A stretch of DNA of 64,000 nt from Paraplanobispora siamensis (lineage in GTDB: Bacteria; Actinomycetota; Actinomycetes; Streptosporangiales; Streptosporangiaceae): assembly GCF_016863175.1 (NCBI RefSeq), contig NZ_BOOJ01000065.1, forward strand, positions 1 through 64,000, given 5' to 3'. Within the stretch, counting starts at the first letter, position 1, and every line of letters starts with the position of its first letter. The position numbers and the translations under genes were made by a program. Of the stretch, positions 17,613 to 25,615 are shown one piece after another. Under the pieces are notes generated by a model that was not told where the DNA came from, did not search any database, and was given only the letters and a program-made list of their open reading frames with translations.

Positions 17613-18956
17613 TCAGCGGCAGGCCGCGGCGAACCTGGCCGCCAGGTGCGGGCTGCCCGCCCAGTGCAGGTGCAGGTAGGAGGCGGTGACCCCGCCCTCG
17701 GCGAACCCGTCGGCGCCCGACCGCCAGCGGAACAGCGGCCGGTCGGGCGCGGGCCGGACGGCCGTGCGGTGGAACTCGTGCCCTCGGTAGCGCTCACCGT
17801 TCCTGGTGAGCACCGAATCCCGTACGGCCACCGCGTCGCGGTAGCCCAGGGTGAGCGTGCCCGTCATCTCGGCCTCGGTGTCGAGGATCCCGCACATCGG
17901 CCTGCCGTCCAGCGTCCGCGCGAGATAGAGCAGGCCCGCGCACTCCGCCGAGATCGGTCCCTCGAACGCGGCGACCTCCTTGCGCAGCGGCTCGTTGGCG
18001 GACAGCTCCGCCGCGTACACCTCGGGGAAGCCGCCACCGATGACGATCCCACGGGTCCCCTCGGGCAGGGCCTCGTCGGTGAGCGGGTCGAAGGTGACGA
18101 CCTCGGCCCCGGCCGCGGTCAGCAGCTCGGCCTGCTCGGTGTAGCCGAAGGTGAAGGCGGGACCGGCGGCCACGGCGATCCTGGTCCCCGCGGGGACGGA
18201 GGGCCCGGCCGCGGCGCCGGGGTCCTGCGGGCCGGGGGTCCACGGGCGGGCGGCCAGGGGCGGCGCCGTGCGCGCGAGCCGTACGAGCCCCTCCAGGTCG
18301 CAGGAGGCGGCGACGAGGTCCTCGGCGGCCTTCATCGTCTCCAGCGACCGGGCGCGGCGCTCGGCGACGGGCACCAGGCCGAGATGGCGGGAGGGCGTGG
18401 CGACGGCGTCACTGCGGCGGATCGCGCCCAGGACCGGGACGCCGCTCTCGGCCAGGGCCTCGCGCAGGAGGTCCTCGTGGCGTTCGGAGCCGACCCGGTT
18501 GAGGATCACGCCGCCGAACCTGAGCCGGGTGTCGTAGGAGGCGAACCCGTGGACCAGGGCCGCCACCGAGCGGCTCTGCCTGGCCGCGTCGACGACCAGG
18601 ACGACCGGGGCCTGCAGCAGCCGGGCCACGTGCGCGGTGGAGGCGAACTCGCCCGCGCCCGCCCCGTCGTACAGGCCCATGACGCCTTCGACCACGGCGA
18701 TGTCCGCCCCGGCCGCCCCGTGCAGGAACAGCGGCGCGACGAGGTCCTCCCCCACCAGCCACGGATCGAGGTTGCGCCCCGGACGGCCGGTGGCCAGGGC
18801 GTGGTACCCGGGATCGATGTAGTCGGGCCCGACCTTGTGCGGGGACACCGCCAGCCCGCGCCCGGCCAGCGCGGCCATGAGCCCGGTCGCGACGGTGGTC
18901 TTACCCGCCCCCGAGGCCGGCGCCGCGATCACCAGCCTCGGCACCGAGACACTCAT
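17613..18956 (-). CDS. cobB: Cobyrinate a,c-diamide synthase
   Basis: 447-residue CobB/CbiA-type enzyme that amidates the a and c side chains of the corrin ring using glutamine and ATP. The N-terminal P-loop domain shows APASGAGKTT and PHKVGPDYIDPGYH. The C-terminal glutamine amidotransferase domain has the nucleophile Cys in ISAECAGLLYL and the GHEFH motif. The insert between the two domains (about 235-250) is Ala/Pro/Gly-rich. It is the last gene of the riboswitch-led cobalt/B12 operon, 22 bp after cobO. Confidence 0.93.
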   Translation of the reverse strand: MSVSVPRLVIAAPASGAGKTTVATGLMAALAGRGLAVSPHKVGPDYIDPGYHALATGRPGRNLDPWLVGEDLVAPLFLHGAAGADIAVVEGVMGLYDGAGAGEFASTAHVARLLQAPVVLVVDAARQSRSVAALVHGFASYDTRLRFGGVILNRVGSERHEDLLREALAESGVPVLGAIRRSDAVATPSRHLGLVPVAERRARSLETMKAAEDLVAASCDLEGLVRLARTAPPLAARPWTPGPQDPGAAAGPSVPAGTRIAVAAGPAFTFGYTEQAELLTAAGAEVVTFDPLTDEALPEGTRGIVIGGGFPEVYAAELSANEPLRKEVAAFEGPISAECAGLLYLARTLDGRPMCGILDTEAEMTGTLTLGYRDAVAVRDSVLTRNGERYRGHEFHRTAVRPAPDRPLFRWRSGADGFAEGGVTASYLHLHWAGSPHLAARFAAACR

Positions 18957-18978
18957 CCGCCCGTCCCTCCCGCACCCG

Positions 18979-19581
18979 TCACCACTCGATGCCCTTCTGA
19001 CCCTTCTGGCCGGCGTCCATGGGGTGCTTGACCTTGCCCATCTCGGTGACGAGGTCGGCGGCCTCGATCAGGCGCGGGTGGGCGTCGCGGCCGGTGATGA
19101 CGACGTGCTGGTTGCCGGGTCGCGCCGTGAGGGTGGCGACCACGTCCTCGACGTCGATCCACCCCCACTTCAGCGGGTAGGTGAACTCGTCCAGCACGTA
19201 CAGCCGGAAGGTCTCGGCGGCCAGGTCGCGCTTGATCTGCTCCCAGCCCTCGCGCGCGTCGGCGGCGTGGTCGGCCTCGCTGCCGGGGCGCTGGATCCAG
19301 GACCAGCCCTCCCCCATCTTGTGCCACGACACCGCCCCGCCCTGGCCCGACTCGCCGAGGACGCGCAGCGCCCGCTCCTCGCCGACCCGCCACTTGGCGG
19401 ACTTGACGAACTGGAACACCCCGATGGGCCAGCCCTGGTTCCAGGCGCGCATGGCCAGGCCGAAGGCCGCGGTGGACTTGCCCTTGCCGGGGCCGGTGTG
19501 CACCATCAGCAGCGGCCGGGTACGGCGCTGCCGGGTGGTCAGGCCGTCGTCGGGCACGACGGCCGGTTTTCCCTGCGGCAT
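18979..19581 (-). CDS. cobO: Cob(I)yrinate a,c-diamide adenosyltransferase
   Basis: About 200 residues. CobO/BtuR-type ATP:corrinoid adenosyltransferase that forms the Co-C5'-deoxyadenosyl bond. P-loop-like GPGKGKSTAAFG, FQFVKSAKW, VLDEFTYPLKWGW and ITGRDAHPRLIEAADLVTEM are all family blocks. I chose the second ATG (19581, MPQGKPAVVPDDG) because GGAAAGGGG sits 7 bases before it and homologues start there; the ATG at 19587 would place the ribosome site against the start codon. Between the cobaltochelatase and cobB in one operon. Confidence 0.93.
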   Translation of the reverse strand: MPQGKPAVVPDDGLTTRQRRTRPLLMVHTGPGKGKSTAAFGLAMRAWNQGWPIGVFQFVKSAKWRVGEERALRVLGESGQGGAVSWHKMGEGWSWIQRPGSEADHAADAREGWEQIKRDLAAETFRLYVLDEFTYPLKWGWIDVEDVVATLTARPGNQHVVITGRDAHPRLIEAADLVTEMGKVKHPMDAGQKGQKGIEW

Positions 19582-19647
19582 GTTCATGCCCCTTTCCGCA
19601 TGCTCACCGCATGCTCGATGTCTGCTCGTTGTCCGCCCGGTGCGCGC

Positions 19648-22008
19648 TCACGCGGCGGTCCGCCGCTCGCGGATCATCCCGGCGAGATCGGCGAGGTCGT
19701 CGAGGCGCACGATCTCGGCGCCCATCCGGTGGGCCAGGGACCGGGCCAGGCCGAGGCGGACGTGCCCGCCCTCGCAGTCGACCACCACGCTCGTCACCCC
19801 GGCCAGCAGCCCGGCCGCCCGGTGGGCCTCCCCGACGGTGCCGGAGGTGGCCCGGCCGTCGGTGACCACGACCAGCAACGGCCGGCGGACCGGGTCGCGC
19901 AGGCGTTCCACGCGGAGCACCTCGGCGGCGCGCAGGAGCCCGGCGGCCAGCGGGGTGCGCCCGCCGGTGGGCAGCTCGCGCAGCCGGGCGGCGCCGGCCT
20001 CGACGGAGGAGGTCGGCGGCAGGACGAGGTCGGCGCGGGCGCCCCGAAAGGTGATCAGACCGACCTTGTCGCGGCGCTGGTAGGCGTCGAGCAGGAGGCT
20101 GAGCACGGCCGCCTTGACCGCGCGCATGCGCTGCCTGGCGGCCATCGAGCCGCTGGCGTCCACGACGAAGAGCACCAGGTTGCCCTCGCGCCCCTCCCGT
20201 ACGGTCTCGCGTAGATCACCGCGGTTCAGCAGCAGGCCCGGACCGTTCCTGCCGCGTTCCCGCTGGTACGGCGCGGCGGCCAGGACGGTCGCGGTGAGGT
20301 GGACCGAGCCGGGACGGCCCTGGGGGACGCGGGCGCCGGTGGTGCGGCCGAGCGGGGTCCGGGCCCGAGACCTGCGGCCGGGGGCCCCGGCGCCGATCCC
20401 CGGCACGGTGAACAACCGGGTCCGGCGGGACGCCTCGACGTCGGCGCCGGAGACCCGCCCGTCGCGTGCCCCCTCAACCTCCGGCCCCGCCGGGACCCCG
20501 CCGTTGAGTCCCTCGGCGGACCGGGCGCCGTCCCCGCCGGCCCCATCGGGCCGGGCGCCGTCCTGACCGGACTCGTCACCCCGGGCACCGTCCTGGCCGG
20601 GTCCGTCGCTCCGGGCGCCGTCCTGGCCGGGTCCATCAGCCCGGGCGTCATCGTGACCGGACCCCTCAGACCGGCCGTCGTCCGGATGCGCGCCGTTCTG
20701 CCCGGTCCCCTCGGCGCGGGGGCCGTCTCCGTCCGGGCCGGGGGTGCCGGGGCCGTCGTCTTCCGGGCCGTCGTCTTCCGGGCCGTCGCCTTCCGGGCCG
20801 TCGCCTTCCGGGTCGTCGTCCTCGGGGACCTGGGCCAGCAGGGCGTCGAGCCGGGACTCGTCGAGGCCGGGGGCGTCGAAGGGGTCTCGGCGGCGGCGGT
20901 GCGGCAGGGCGAGCCGGGCGGCCTCGCGGACGTCCTCGGCGGTGACCCGGGTACGGCCCCGCCAGGCGGCGTGGGCGATGGCCGCGTTCGCGGTGATCAG
21001 GTCCGCGCGCAGGCCGTCCACGTCGAAGCCGGCGCAGACCGTGGCGATGCGCCGCAGCGCGGAGTCCGGCAGGACCACCTCGGCGACCCTGGCGCGGGCC
21101 CCGGCGATCCGGGTGGCCAGCTCCGCCTCCCCGGCCGCCCAGTCCGCGGCGAAGGCGGCCGGGTCCGCCTCGAAGGCCAGGCGCCGCCGTACCACCTCGG
21201 CCCGCTCGGCCGGGTCCCGCGAGGCCCTGACCTCCACGGTGAGCCCGAACCGGTCGAGCAGCTGCGGGCGCAGCTCCCCCTCCTCCGGGTTCATCGTGCC
21301 CACCAGCATGAACCGGGCGGCGTGCCGTACCGAGACGCCCTCGCGCTCGACGTAGCAGGTGCCCAGGGCGGCCGCGTCCAGGAGCAGGTCGACGAGGTGG
21401 TCGTGCAGCAGGTTGACCTCGTCGACGTACAGGACGCCGCGGTGGGCCGCGGCCAGCAGGCCGGGCTCGAACGCCTTCACGCCCTCGGTCAGGGCGCGCT
21501 CGATGTCCAGCGAACCGGCCAGGCGGTCCTCGGAGGCGCCGACGGGCAGCTCGACCAGCCGGGCGGGCCGCACCGCCGACGCCCCGCTCCGGCGCGCCTC
21601 GTCCTGGTGGGACCCGTTCTCCCGCGATTCGTCCTGGTGGGAGCCGTTCTGGAGCAGCCCGCTCTCGTACGTCCCGTCCTCGTGAGCCCCGTTCTCGTGC
21701 GGCCCGTCCGGGCAGCCGGGGTCGGGCGCGGCCGGGTCGCAGGAGAACCGGCAGCCGCGCACGACCTCGACCGGCGGCAGCAGCGCGGCCAGCGCCCGCA
21801 CGATCGTGGACTTGGCGGTGCCCTTCTCGCCGCGGACCAGCACGCCGCCCGCGCGCGGGGAGACCGCGTTGAGGATCAGGGCGAGCTTGAGGTCGTCGAG
21901 GCCCACGACCGCGGTGAAGGGGTAGCGCGCGTCCCGCGCCGGGGCGGCCGCCGTCACCGGGGCCGCCGTGGAGGTGTCGCGCACCGTCGGGTTCTCCTTG
22001 AGGTTCAT
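19648..22008 (-). CDS. Fused ChlI-ChlD type cobalto/magnesium chelatase subunit
   Basis: 786 residues joining an AAA+ ChlI-like ATPase (Walker A GEKGTAKST at 60-68; LYVDEVNLL Walker B) to a ChlD-like VWA domain (MIDAS DASGSM at 617-622). With CobN this would form the motor for cobalt insertion into the corrin ring; CobN is not in the window. Two low-complexity inserts stand out: an Asn/His/Asp/Glu-rich run at about 102-145, between Walker A and B, and a long acidic Gly/Asp/Pro repeat linker at about 395-510. ATG 22008 overlaps a mini-ORF ladder and lacks a ribosome site; GTG 21984, preceded by AAGGAG, may be the true start. Confidence 0.88.
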   Translation of the reverse strand: MNLKENPTVRDTSTAAPVTAAAPARDARYPFTAVVGLDDLKLALILNAVSPRAGGVLVRGEKGTAKSTIVRALAALLPPVEVVRGCRFSCDPAAPDPGCPDGPHENGAHEDGTYESGLLQNGSHQDESRENGSHQDEARRSGASAVRPARLVELPVGASEDRLAGSLDIERALTEGVKAFEPGLLAAAHRGVLYVDEVNLLHDHLVDLLLDAAALGTCYVEREGVSVRHAARFMLVGTMNPEEGELRPQLLDRFGLTVEVRASRDPAERAEVVRRRLAFEADPAAFAADWAAGEAELATRIAGARARVAEVVLPDSALRRIATVCAGFDVDGLRADLITANAAIAHAAWRGRTRVTAEDVREAARLALPHRRRRDPFDAPGLDESRLDALLAQVPEDDDPEGDGPEGDGPEDDGPEDDGPGTPGPDGDGPRAEGTGQNGAHPDDGRSEGSGHDDARADGPGQDGARSDGPGQDGARGDESGQDGARPDGAGGDGARSAEGLNGGVPAGPEVEGARDGRVSGADVEASRRTRLFTVPGIGAGAPGRRSRARTPLGRTTGARVPQGRPGSVHLTATVLAAAPYQRERGRNGPGLLLNRGDLRETVREGREGNLVLFVVDASGSMAARQRMRAVKAAVLSLLLDAYQRRDKVGLITFRGARADLVLPPTSSVEAGAARLRELPTGGRTPLAAGLLRAAEVLRVERLRDPVRRPLLVVVTDGRATSGTVGEAHRAAGLLAGVTSVVVDCEGGHVRLGLARSLAHRMGAEIVRLDDLADLAGMIRERRTAA

Positions 22009-22073
22009 GGTCCGGCGAGGTTCATGGTCCGGCGAGGTTCATGGTCCGGCGATTCACGGCCCGGCGAGGTTCA
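22008..22073 (-). repeat. 17-bp start-codon ladder before the chelatase gene
   Basis: On the minus strand the unit ATGAACCTCGCCGGACC recurs. The first copy (ATG at 22073) is followed by a diverged segment; two clean copies and the start of the real gene follow, ending at ATG 22008. Each clean unit encodes MNLAGP and stops in a TGA that overlaps the next ATG. The first ATG itself overlaps the stop of the upstream phosphatase gene. Confidence 0.85.
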
Positions 22074-22640
22074 TGGCCCGGGGTAGCCGAGCCGCCAGCG
22101 CCCGCCGCGGCCGGTGAGGGTCACCCGGGCCAGCGGAGCGACGTCGACGCGCCAGAAGGACAGGGCCGGGGCGCCGAGGGCGTGGACGATCGCCGCGCGG
22201 ATGACCGAGGGGTGAGTGACCGCGACGGTCCTGCCCGGTCCCCTGGCGGCCAGCCACGCGGACACCCGGCCGAGCAGGCCGACGACCGTCTCCCCTCCGT
22301 GGGGCGCGGCGGCGGGGTCGGTGAGCCAGGCGGCCAGCGCCTCCGGCTCGGCCGCCTCGACCTCGCCGAGCGTCAGTCCGCGCCAGCGGCCGTAGTCGTA
22401 CTCGGCCAGCAGCGGATCCGGGGCGGACTCGATCCGCAGGCCGAGGGCCTCGGCGGTCTGCACGCACCGCTGTTCGGCCGCGCAGACCGCCGTGGCGCCG
22501 CCGGGCACGCGGGTGCGGGCGGCCCGGCGCAGGCCGGCCTCGTCGAGGGGCTCGTCGGCCGGGAACGCGGCCCGGACCGTCGCCCGCGTCGAGGCGTGGC
22601 AGACCAGCAGCAGGCGGGCGACCCCCGAGGGGGACCTCAC
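22071..22640 (-). CDS. Histidine-phosphatase-fold protein in the cobalt operon
   Basis: 189 residues of the phosphoglycerate-mutase/histidine phosphatase superfamily. The usual RHG is CHA here (LLLVCHAST): the phospho-accepting His is kept but the adjoining Arg is Cys. The second His (VTHPSVIRA) and the acidic EYDYGRW region are present. Start GTG 22640 overlaps the cbtA stop (GTGA). In a B12 operon it could act as an alpha-ribazole phosphatase (CobC-like) or on another phosphate ester; the altered motif makes even catalysis uncertain. Its stop codon opens the ATGA ladder leading into the chelatase gene. Confidence 0.75.
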   Translation of the reverse strand: MRSPSGVARLLLVCHASTRATVRAAFPADEPLDEAGLRRAARTRVPGGATAVCAAEQRCVQTAEALGLRIESAPDPLLAEYDYGRWRGLTLGEVEAAEPEALAAWLTDPAAAPHGGETVVGLLGRVSAWLAARGPGRTVAVTHPSVIRAAIVHALGAPALSFWRVDVAPLARVTLTGRGGRWRLGYPGP

Positions 22641-23458
22641 GCCGGGCTGGGCACGCGCGAGGCCGGGACGCGCCCGCGCGCGGCGAGGGCGAACAGGGTG
22701 CCGACGCCGAGCCAGAACACCGCCTGGGTGCCCAGGGAGGCGATCCGGAAGTCCCACAGCAGGTCGGCGGGGAAGCCCCGGGGCACCTCGCCGATCTCGG
22801 GCAGGAGGATCCAGGCCGCGATCACGGGCAGGAGCGTGCACGCGCCCGCCGCCAGCCAGCGCAGCCGGGGCTCCGCGCCGGCGGCGTAGCGGTGGGTGGC
22901 GGCGCCCGCGGCGACGGAGAGGATCCCGACGGCCACGGCGACGAGGTAGAGCACGGTGCGCTCGTTGATCGTCCCGGGGTCGCCGACGGCCGGCGGGTTG
23001 GCGGGGTACTTCAGGAAGGGCACCAGGACCACCGCGACGAACGCGGCGGCCGCCAGGGTCACCGCGAGCGCCGGCTCGGAGCGGGGACCCGCCCGCCCGC
23101 GCACGGCCGCGTAGGCGAGGGCGAACAGGCCGCCGACCGCCAGGCCGTACAGGGCCAGGGCCAGGAACAGCCCGAAGCGCTGCCCGTCCCGGCTGACGAG
23201 GGCGTCCTCACCGTGGGAGTGCCCTCCGGAAGCGGCCCCGTCGTGGGAGTGCCCCCCGGCGGCCGCTCCGTCGTGGGAGTGGTCGCCGGTCTCCGCGCCG
23301 GAGTGCGCGGCGGCGTGCCCCGGGGAGCTCGCGGCCGCCTCCTCCAGCGCGATGGCCCGCTCGATCTCCGGCTCGCCCACGGCGTAGGCGAACACGGCCG
23401 CGAGCAGCCCGGCGAGCAGCCCGGCGAGCATGCCCCGGACGAAGAGTTTGGTGATCAC
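22637..23458 (-). CDS. cbtA: Cobalt transporter subunit CbtA
   Basis: 273-residue membrane protein with about six or seven helices. Between helices 1 and 2 is an external His-rich loop with three repeats of GGHSHDG type (about residues 58-84), a likely cobalt-collecting segment. The first helix (MLAGLLAGLLAAVFAYAVGEP..ERAIALEE) is diagnostic of CbtA. Starts at GTG 23458, 7 bp after the cbtB stop, with no clear ribosome site, so it is probably translationally coupled. Under control of the riboswitch upstream of cbtB. Confidence 0.9.
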   Translation of the reverse strand: MITKLFVRGMLAGLLAGLLAAVFAYAVGEPEIERAIALEEAAASSPGHAAAHSGAETGDHSHDGAAAGGHSHDGAASGGHSHGEDALVSRDGQRFGLFLALALYGLAVGGLFALAYAAVRGRAGPRSEPALAVTLAAAAFVAVVLVPFLKYPANPPAVGDPGTINERTVLYLVAVAVGILSVAAGAATHRYAAGAEPRLRWLAAGACTLLPVIAAWILLPEIGEVPRGFPADLLWDFRIASLGTQAVFWLGVGTLFALAARGRVPASRVPSPA

Positions 23459-23465
23459 CTGTGGC

Positions 23466-23663
23466 TCAGTGGCACGGGACGCCGAGCAGGTGGCGTCCGT
23501 CGTGCATGAGCTCGTGCAGGTAGTTCCCGGCCTGGGAGATCGCGCCCTGGTCGAAGGTCACCAGGTAGGCCAGGAGCAGCAGCGCCGGTACGGCGAGCAG
23601 CATCCAGCGGGTGAGCGAGGACCACGGAACGGGGCGGCTGTGCGGAGCCGAGATCTGGCTCAC
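23466..23663 (-). CDS. cbtB: Cobalt transporter subunit CbtB
   Basis: 65 residues: one transmembrane helix (about 20-36) and a His-rich C-terminus (HELMHDGRHLLGVPCH) typical of CbtB, the small partner of CbtA. GTG 23663 has AAGGAGG 5 bases upstream. It is the first gene of the operon and lies about 40 bp downstream of a cobalamin riboswitch. Confidence 0.92.
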   Translation of the reverse strand: MSQISAPHSRPVPWSSLTRWMLLAVPALLLLAYLVTFDQGAISQAGNYLHELMHDGRHLLGVPCH

Positions 23664-23703
23664 GGCTACCTCCTTCAGGGATTGCGCGTCCCTCTCGTAG
23701 GTA

Positions 23704-23797
23704 GTGGCGGTCGAGTGACCTGACTCCCGGCCCCGCGGGGCCGATCACAGTGGCGCGACCGCACCGGAATCTCACCGGATTTCCCTCGCACCGCCAC
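23704..23797 (-). ncRNA. Cobalamin riboswitch (compact type) upstream of cbtB
   Basis: Read on the minus strand, the core elements appear in order: GAGGGAAATCCGGTGAGATTCCGG, then GCGCCACTGTG, a GC hairpin, and a B12-box-like GAGTCAGGTCACTCG. GTGGCGG (23797-23791) and CCGCCAC (23710-23704) pair to close the domain. At about 94 nt it lacks the long peripheral arms of class-I elements. Just downstream CTACCT can pair with AGGTAG of the cbtB ribosome site, and an AGGGA/TCCCT hairpin lies between, suggesting translational control. Confidence 0.88.
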
Positions 23798-23871
23798 AAA
23801 ACACCCGGACCGTATCCCGTGATCCTCTCCCCCGTCAATTCCACATCCTGCGCAACAGGCCCGGCAGGGGT

Positions 23872-23955
23872 GACGCGGAGGAGACGACGCGGAGGAGACG
23901 ACGCGAAGGAGACGACGCGAAGGAGACGACGCGAAGGAGACGACGCGAAGGAGCG
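23872..23955. repeat. Six 14-bp tandem repeats
   Basis: Six consecutive copies of GACGCG(G/A)AGGAGAC at 23872-23885, 23886-23899, 23900-23913, 23914-23927, 23928-23941 and 23942-23955 (the last diverged). It lies about 54 bp beyond the dop stop codon and 75 bp upstream of the cobalamin riboswitch. No hairpin is formed and no protein is evident. Confidence 0.9.
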
Positions 23956-24008
23956 CGCCGGGGCGGCGGCCCCGGCGCGCTCCGCGGAGATCGCTGTTCG
24001 CCGGTCCG

Positions 24009-25526
24009 TTATTCGCCGGTCAGTGCGGTGACCAGCTCGGCGGCCGTGCGGCAGCGGTCGAACAGCTCGCCCACGTGTGCCTTGGTGCCGCGCAGCGGCT
24101 CCAGGGTCGGGACGCGCTGCAGGGACTCGCGGCCGGGGATGTCGAAGATCACCGAGTCCCAGGAGGCCGCGGCGACCGAGTCGCTGTACTGGCTCAGGCA
24201 GCGCCCGCGGAAGTAGGCGCGGGTGTCGCTGGGCGGCGCCTCGACGGCGCGCAGCACCTCCTCCTCGGTGACCAGCCGCTGCATCTTGCCCCGGGCGACC
24301 AGCCGGTTGTAGAGGCCGCGGTCGGGGCGGATGTCGGAGTACTGCAGGTCGACGAGCTGCAGACGCGGATGGGACCACGCCAGCCCGTCGCGGGAACGGT
24401 AGCCCTCCAGCAGCTGCAGCTTGGCCACCCAGTCGAGCTCCCCGGCCAGCAGCATGGGGTCGTCGGCCAGCCGGGTCAGGACCGACTCCCAGCGGTCCAG
24501 GACGTCCTTGGTGGGCTCGTCGACGCCGCCGTTGCCGCTGCGGGTCTCGGCGTACTTCCTGGCCAGCTCGAGATACTCCATCTGCAGCTGCACCGCGGTC
24601 ATCTTGCGGCCGTCGCGCAGCTGGATCTCGTAGCGCAGCGTGGGGTCGTGGGAGACCGCGCGCAGCGCCTGGACCGGGTTCTCCACGGCGAGGTCGCGGG
24701 TGAAGAAACCGTCCTCGATCATCGCCAGGATCAGCGCGGTGGAGCCCAGCTTCAGGTAGGTGGAGATCTCCGACATGTTGGCGTCGCCGATGATGACGTG
24801 CAGCCGGCGGTACTTCTCCGGGTCGGCGTGCGGCTCGTCGCGGGTGTTGATGATCGGCCGCTTGAGCGTGGTCTCCAGGCCCACCTCGACCTCGAAGAAG
24901 TCGGCCCGCTGACTGATCTGGAAACCCTCGCCGCGGGAGTCCTGCCCGATGCCGACCCGCCCGGCGCCGGTGACGACCTGCCGGGAGACGAAGAAGGGCG
25001 TCAGATATCTGACGATGTCGGCGAACGGCGTCGCCCGCCGCATCAGGTAGTTCTCGTGGCAGCCGTAGGAGGCGCCCTTGTTGTCGGTGTTGTTCTTGTA
25101 GAGCTGGATCGGCGCGTTGGACGGGATCGCCGAGGCCCGGGTCGCGGCGTCGTGCATGACCCGCTCGCCCGCCTTGTCCCAGATCACCGCCGCCCGGGGA
25201 TTGGTGCACTCGGGCGTGGAGTATTCGGGGTGGGCGTGGTCGACGTACAGCCGCGCGCCGTTGGTGAGGATCACGTTGGCCAGGCCGAGGTCCTCGTCGG
25301 TGAGCTGGCTGGCGTCCGCCACCTCCCGCGCGAGATCGAAGCCCCGCGCGTCGCGCAGCGGATTCTCCTCCTCGAAGTCCCAGCGTGCCCGCCGCGCCCT
25401 GGCCGCCGAGGCGGCCAGATAGGCGTTCACGACCTGCGAGGAGGTCACCATCGCGTTGGCCCCCGGCTGTCCGGGCACGGAGATGCCGTACTCGGTCTCG
25501 ATGCCCATCACCCGCCGTACCGTCAT
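24009..25526 (-). CDS. dop: Pup deamidase/depupylase Dop
   Basis: 505 residues, glutamine-synthetase-like fold, a paralogue of PafA. The N-terminus [19 protein letters not shown] and the [13 protein letters not shown] block (with the active-site Asp) identify Dop. It converts the C-terminal Gln of Pup to Glu and removes Pup from substrates. Start ATG 25526 was chosen for the match to homologues and AGAGGG 5 bases upstream; the open frame extends 24 codons further without support. Separated from pup by about 11.9 kb and from arc by an acyltransferase gene. Confidence 0.96.
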   Translation of the reverse strand: MTVRRVMGIETEYGISVPGQPGANAMVTSSQVVNAYLAASAARARRARWDFEEENPLRDARGFDLAREVADASQLTDEDLGLANVILTNGARLYVDHAHPEYSTPECTNPRAAVIWDKAGERVMHDAATRASAIPSNAPIQLYKNNTDNKGASYGCHENYLMRRATPFADIVRYLTPFFVSRQVVTGAGRVGIGQDSRGEGFQISQRADFFEVEVGLETTLKRPIINTRDEPHADPEKYRRLHVIIGDANMSEISTYLKLGSTALILAMIEDGFFTRDLAVENPVQALRAVSHDPTLRYEIQLRDGRKMTAVQLQMEYLELARKYAETRSGNGGVDEPTKDVLDRWESVLTRLADDPMLLAGELDWVAKLQLLEGYRSRDGLAWSHPRLQLVDLQYSDIRPDRGLYNRLVARGKMQRLVTEEEVLRAVEAPPSDTRAYFRGRCLSQYSDSVAAASWDSVIFDIPGRESLQRVPTLEPLRGTKAHVGELFDRCRTAAELVTALTGE

Positions 25527-25615
25527 GCGCACCCTCTGTTCATCTGGGGCTGTCTCATCCGCCGTGTTATATATCCCCGAGCCTAGACCTTCCACCATGC
25601 CCTGTGGCCAGACAG

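Noticed and set aside
23872-23955. Tandem repeats considered as a CRISPR array
   Set aside because: Units are contiguous 14-mers without spacers and no cas genes are present; the RecB-like nuclease is not evidence for CRISPR.
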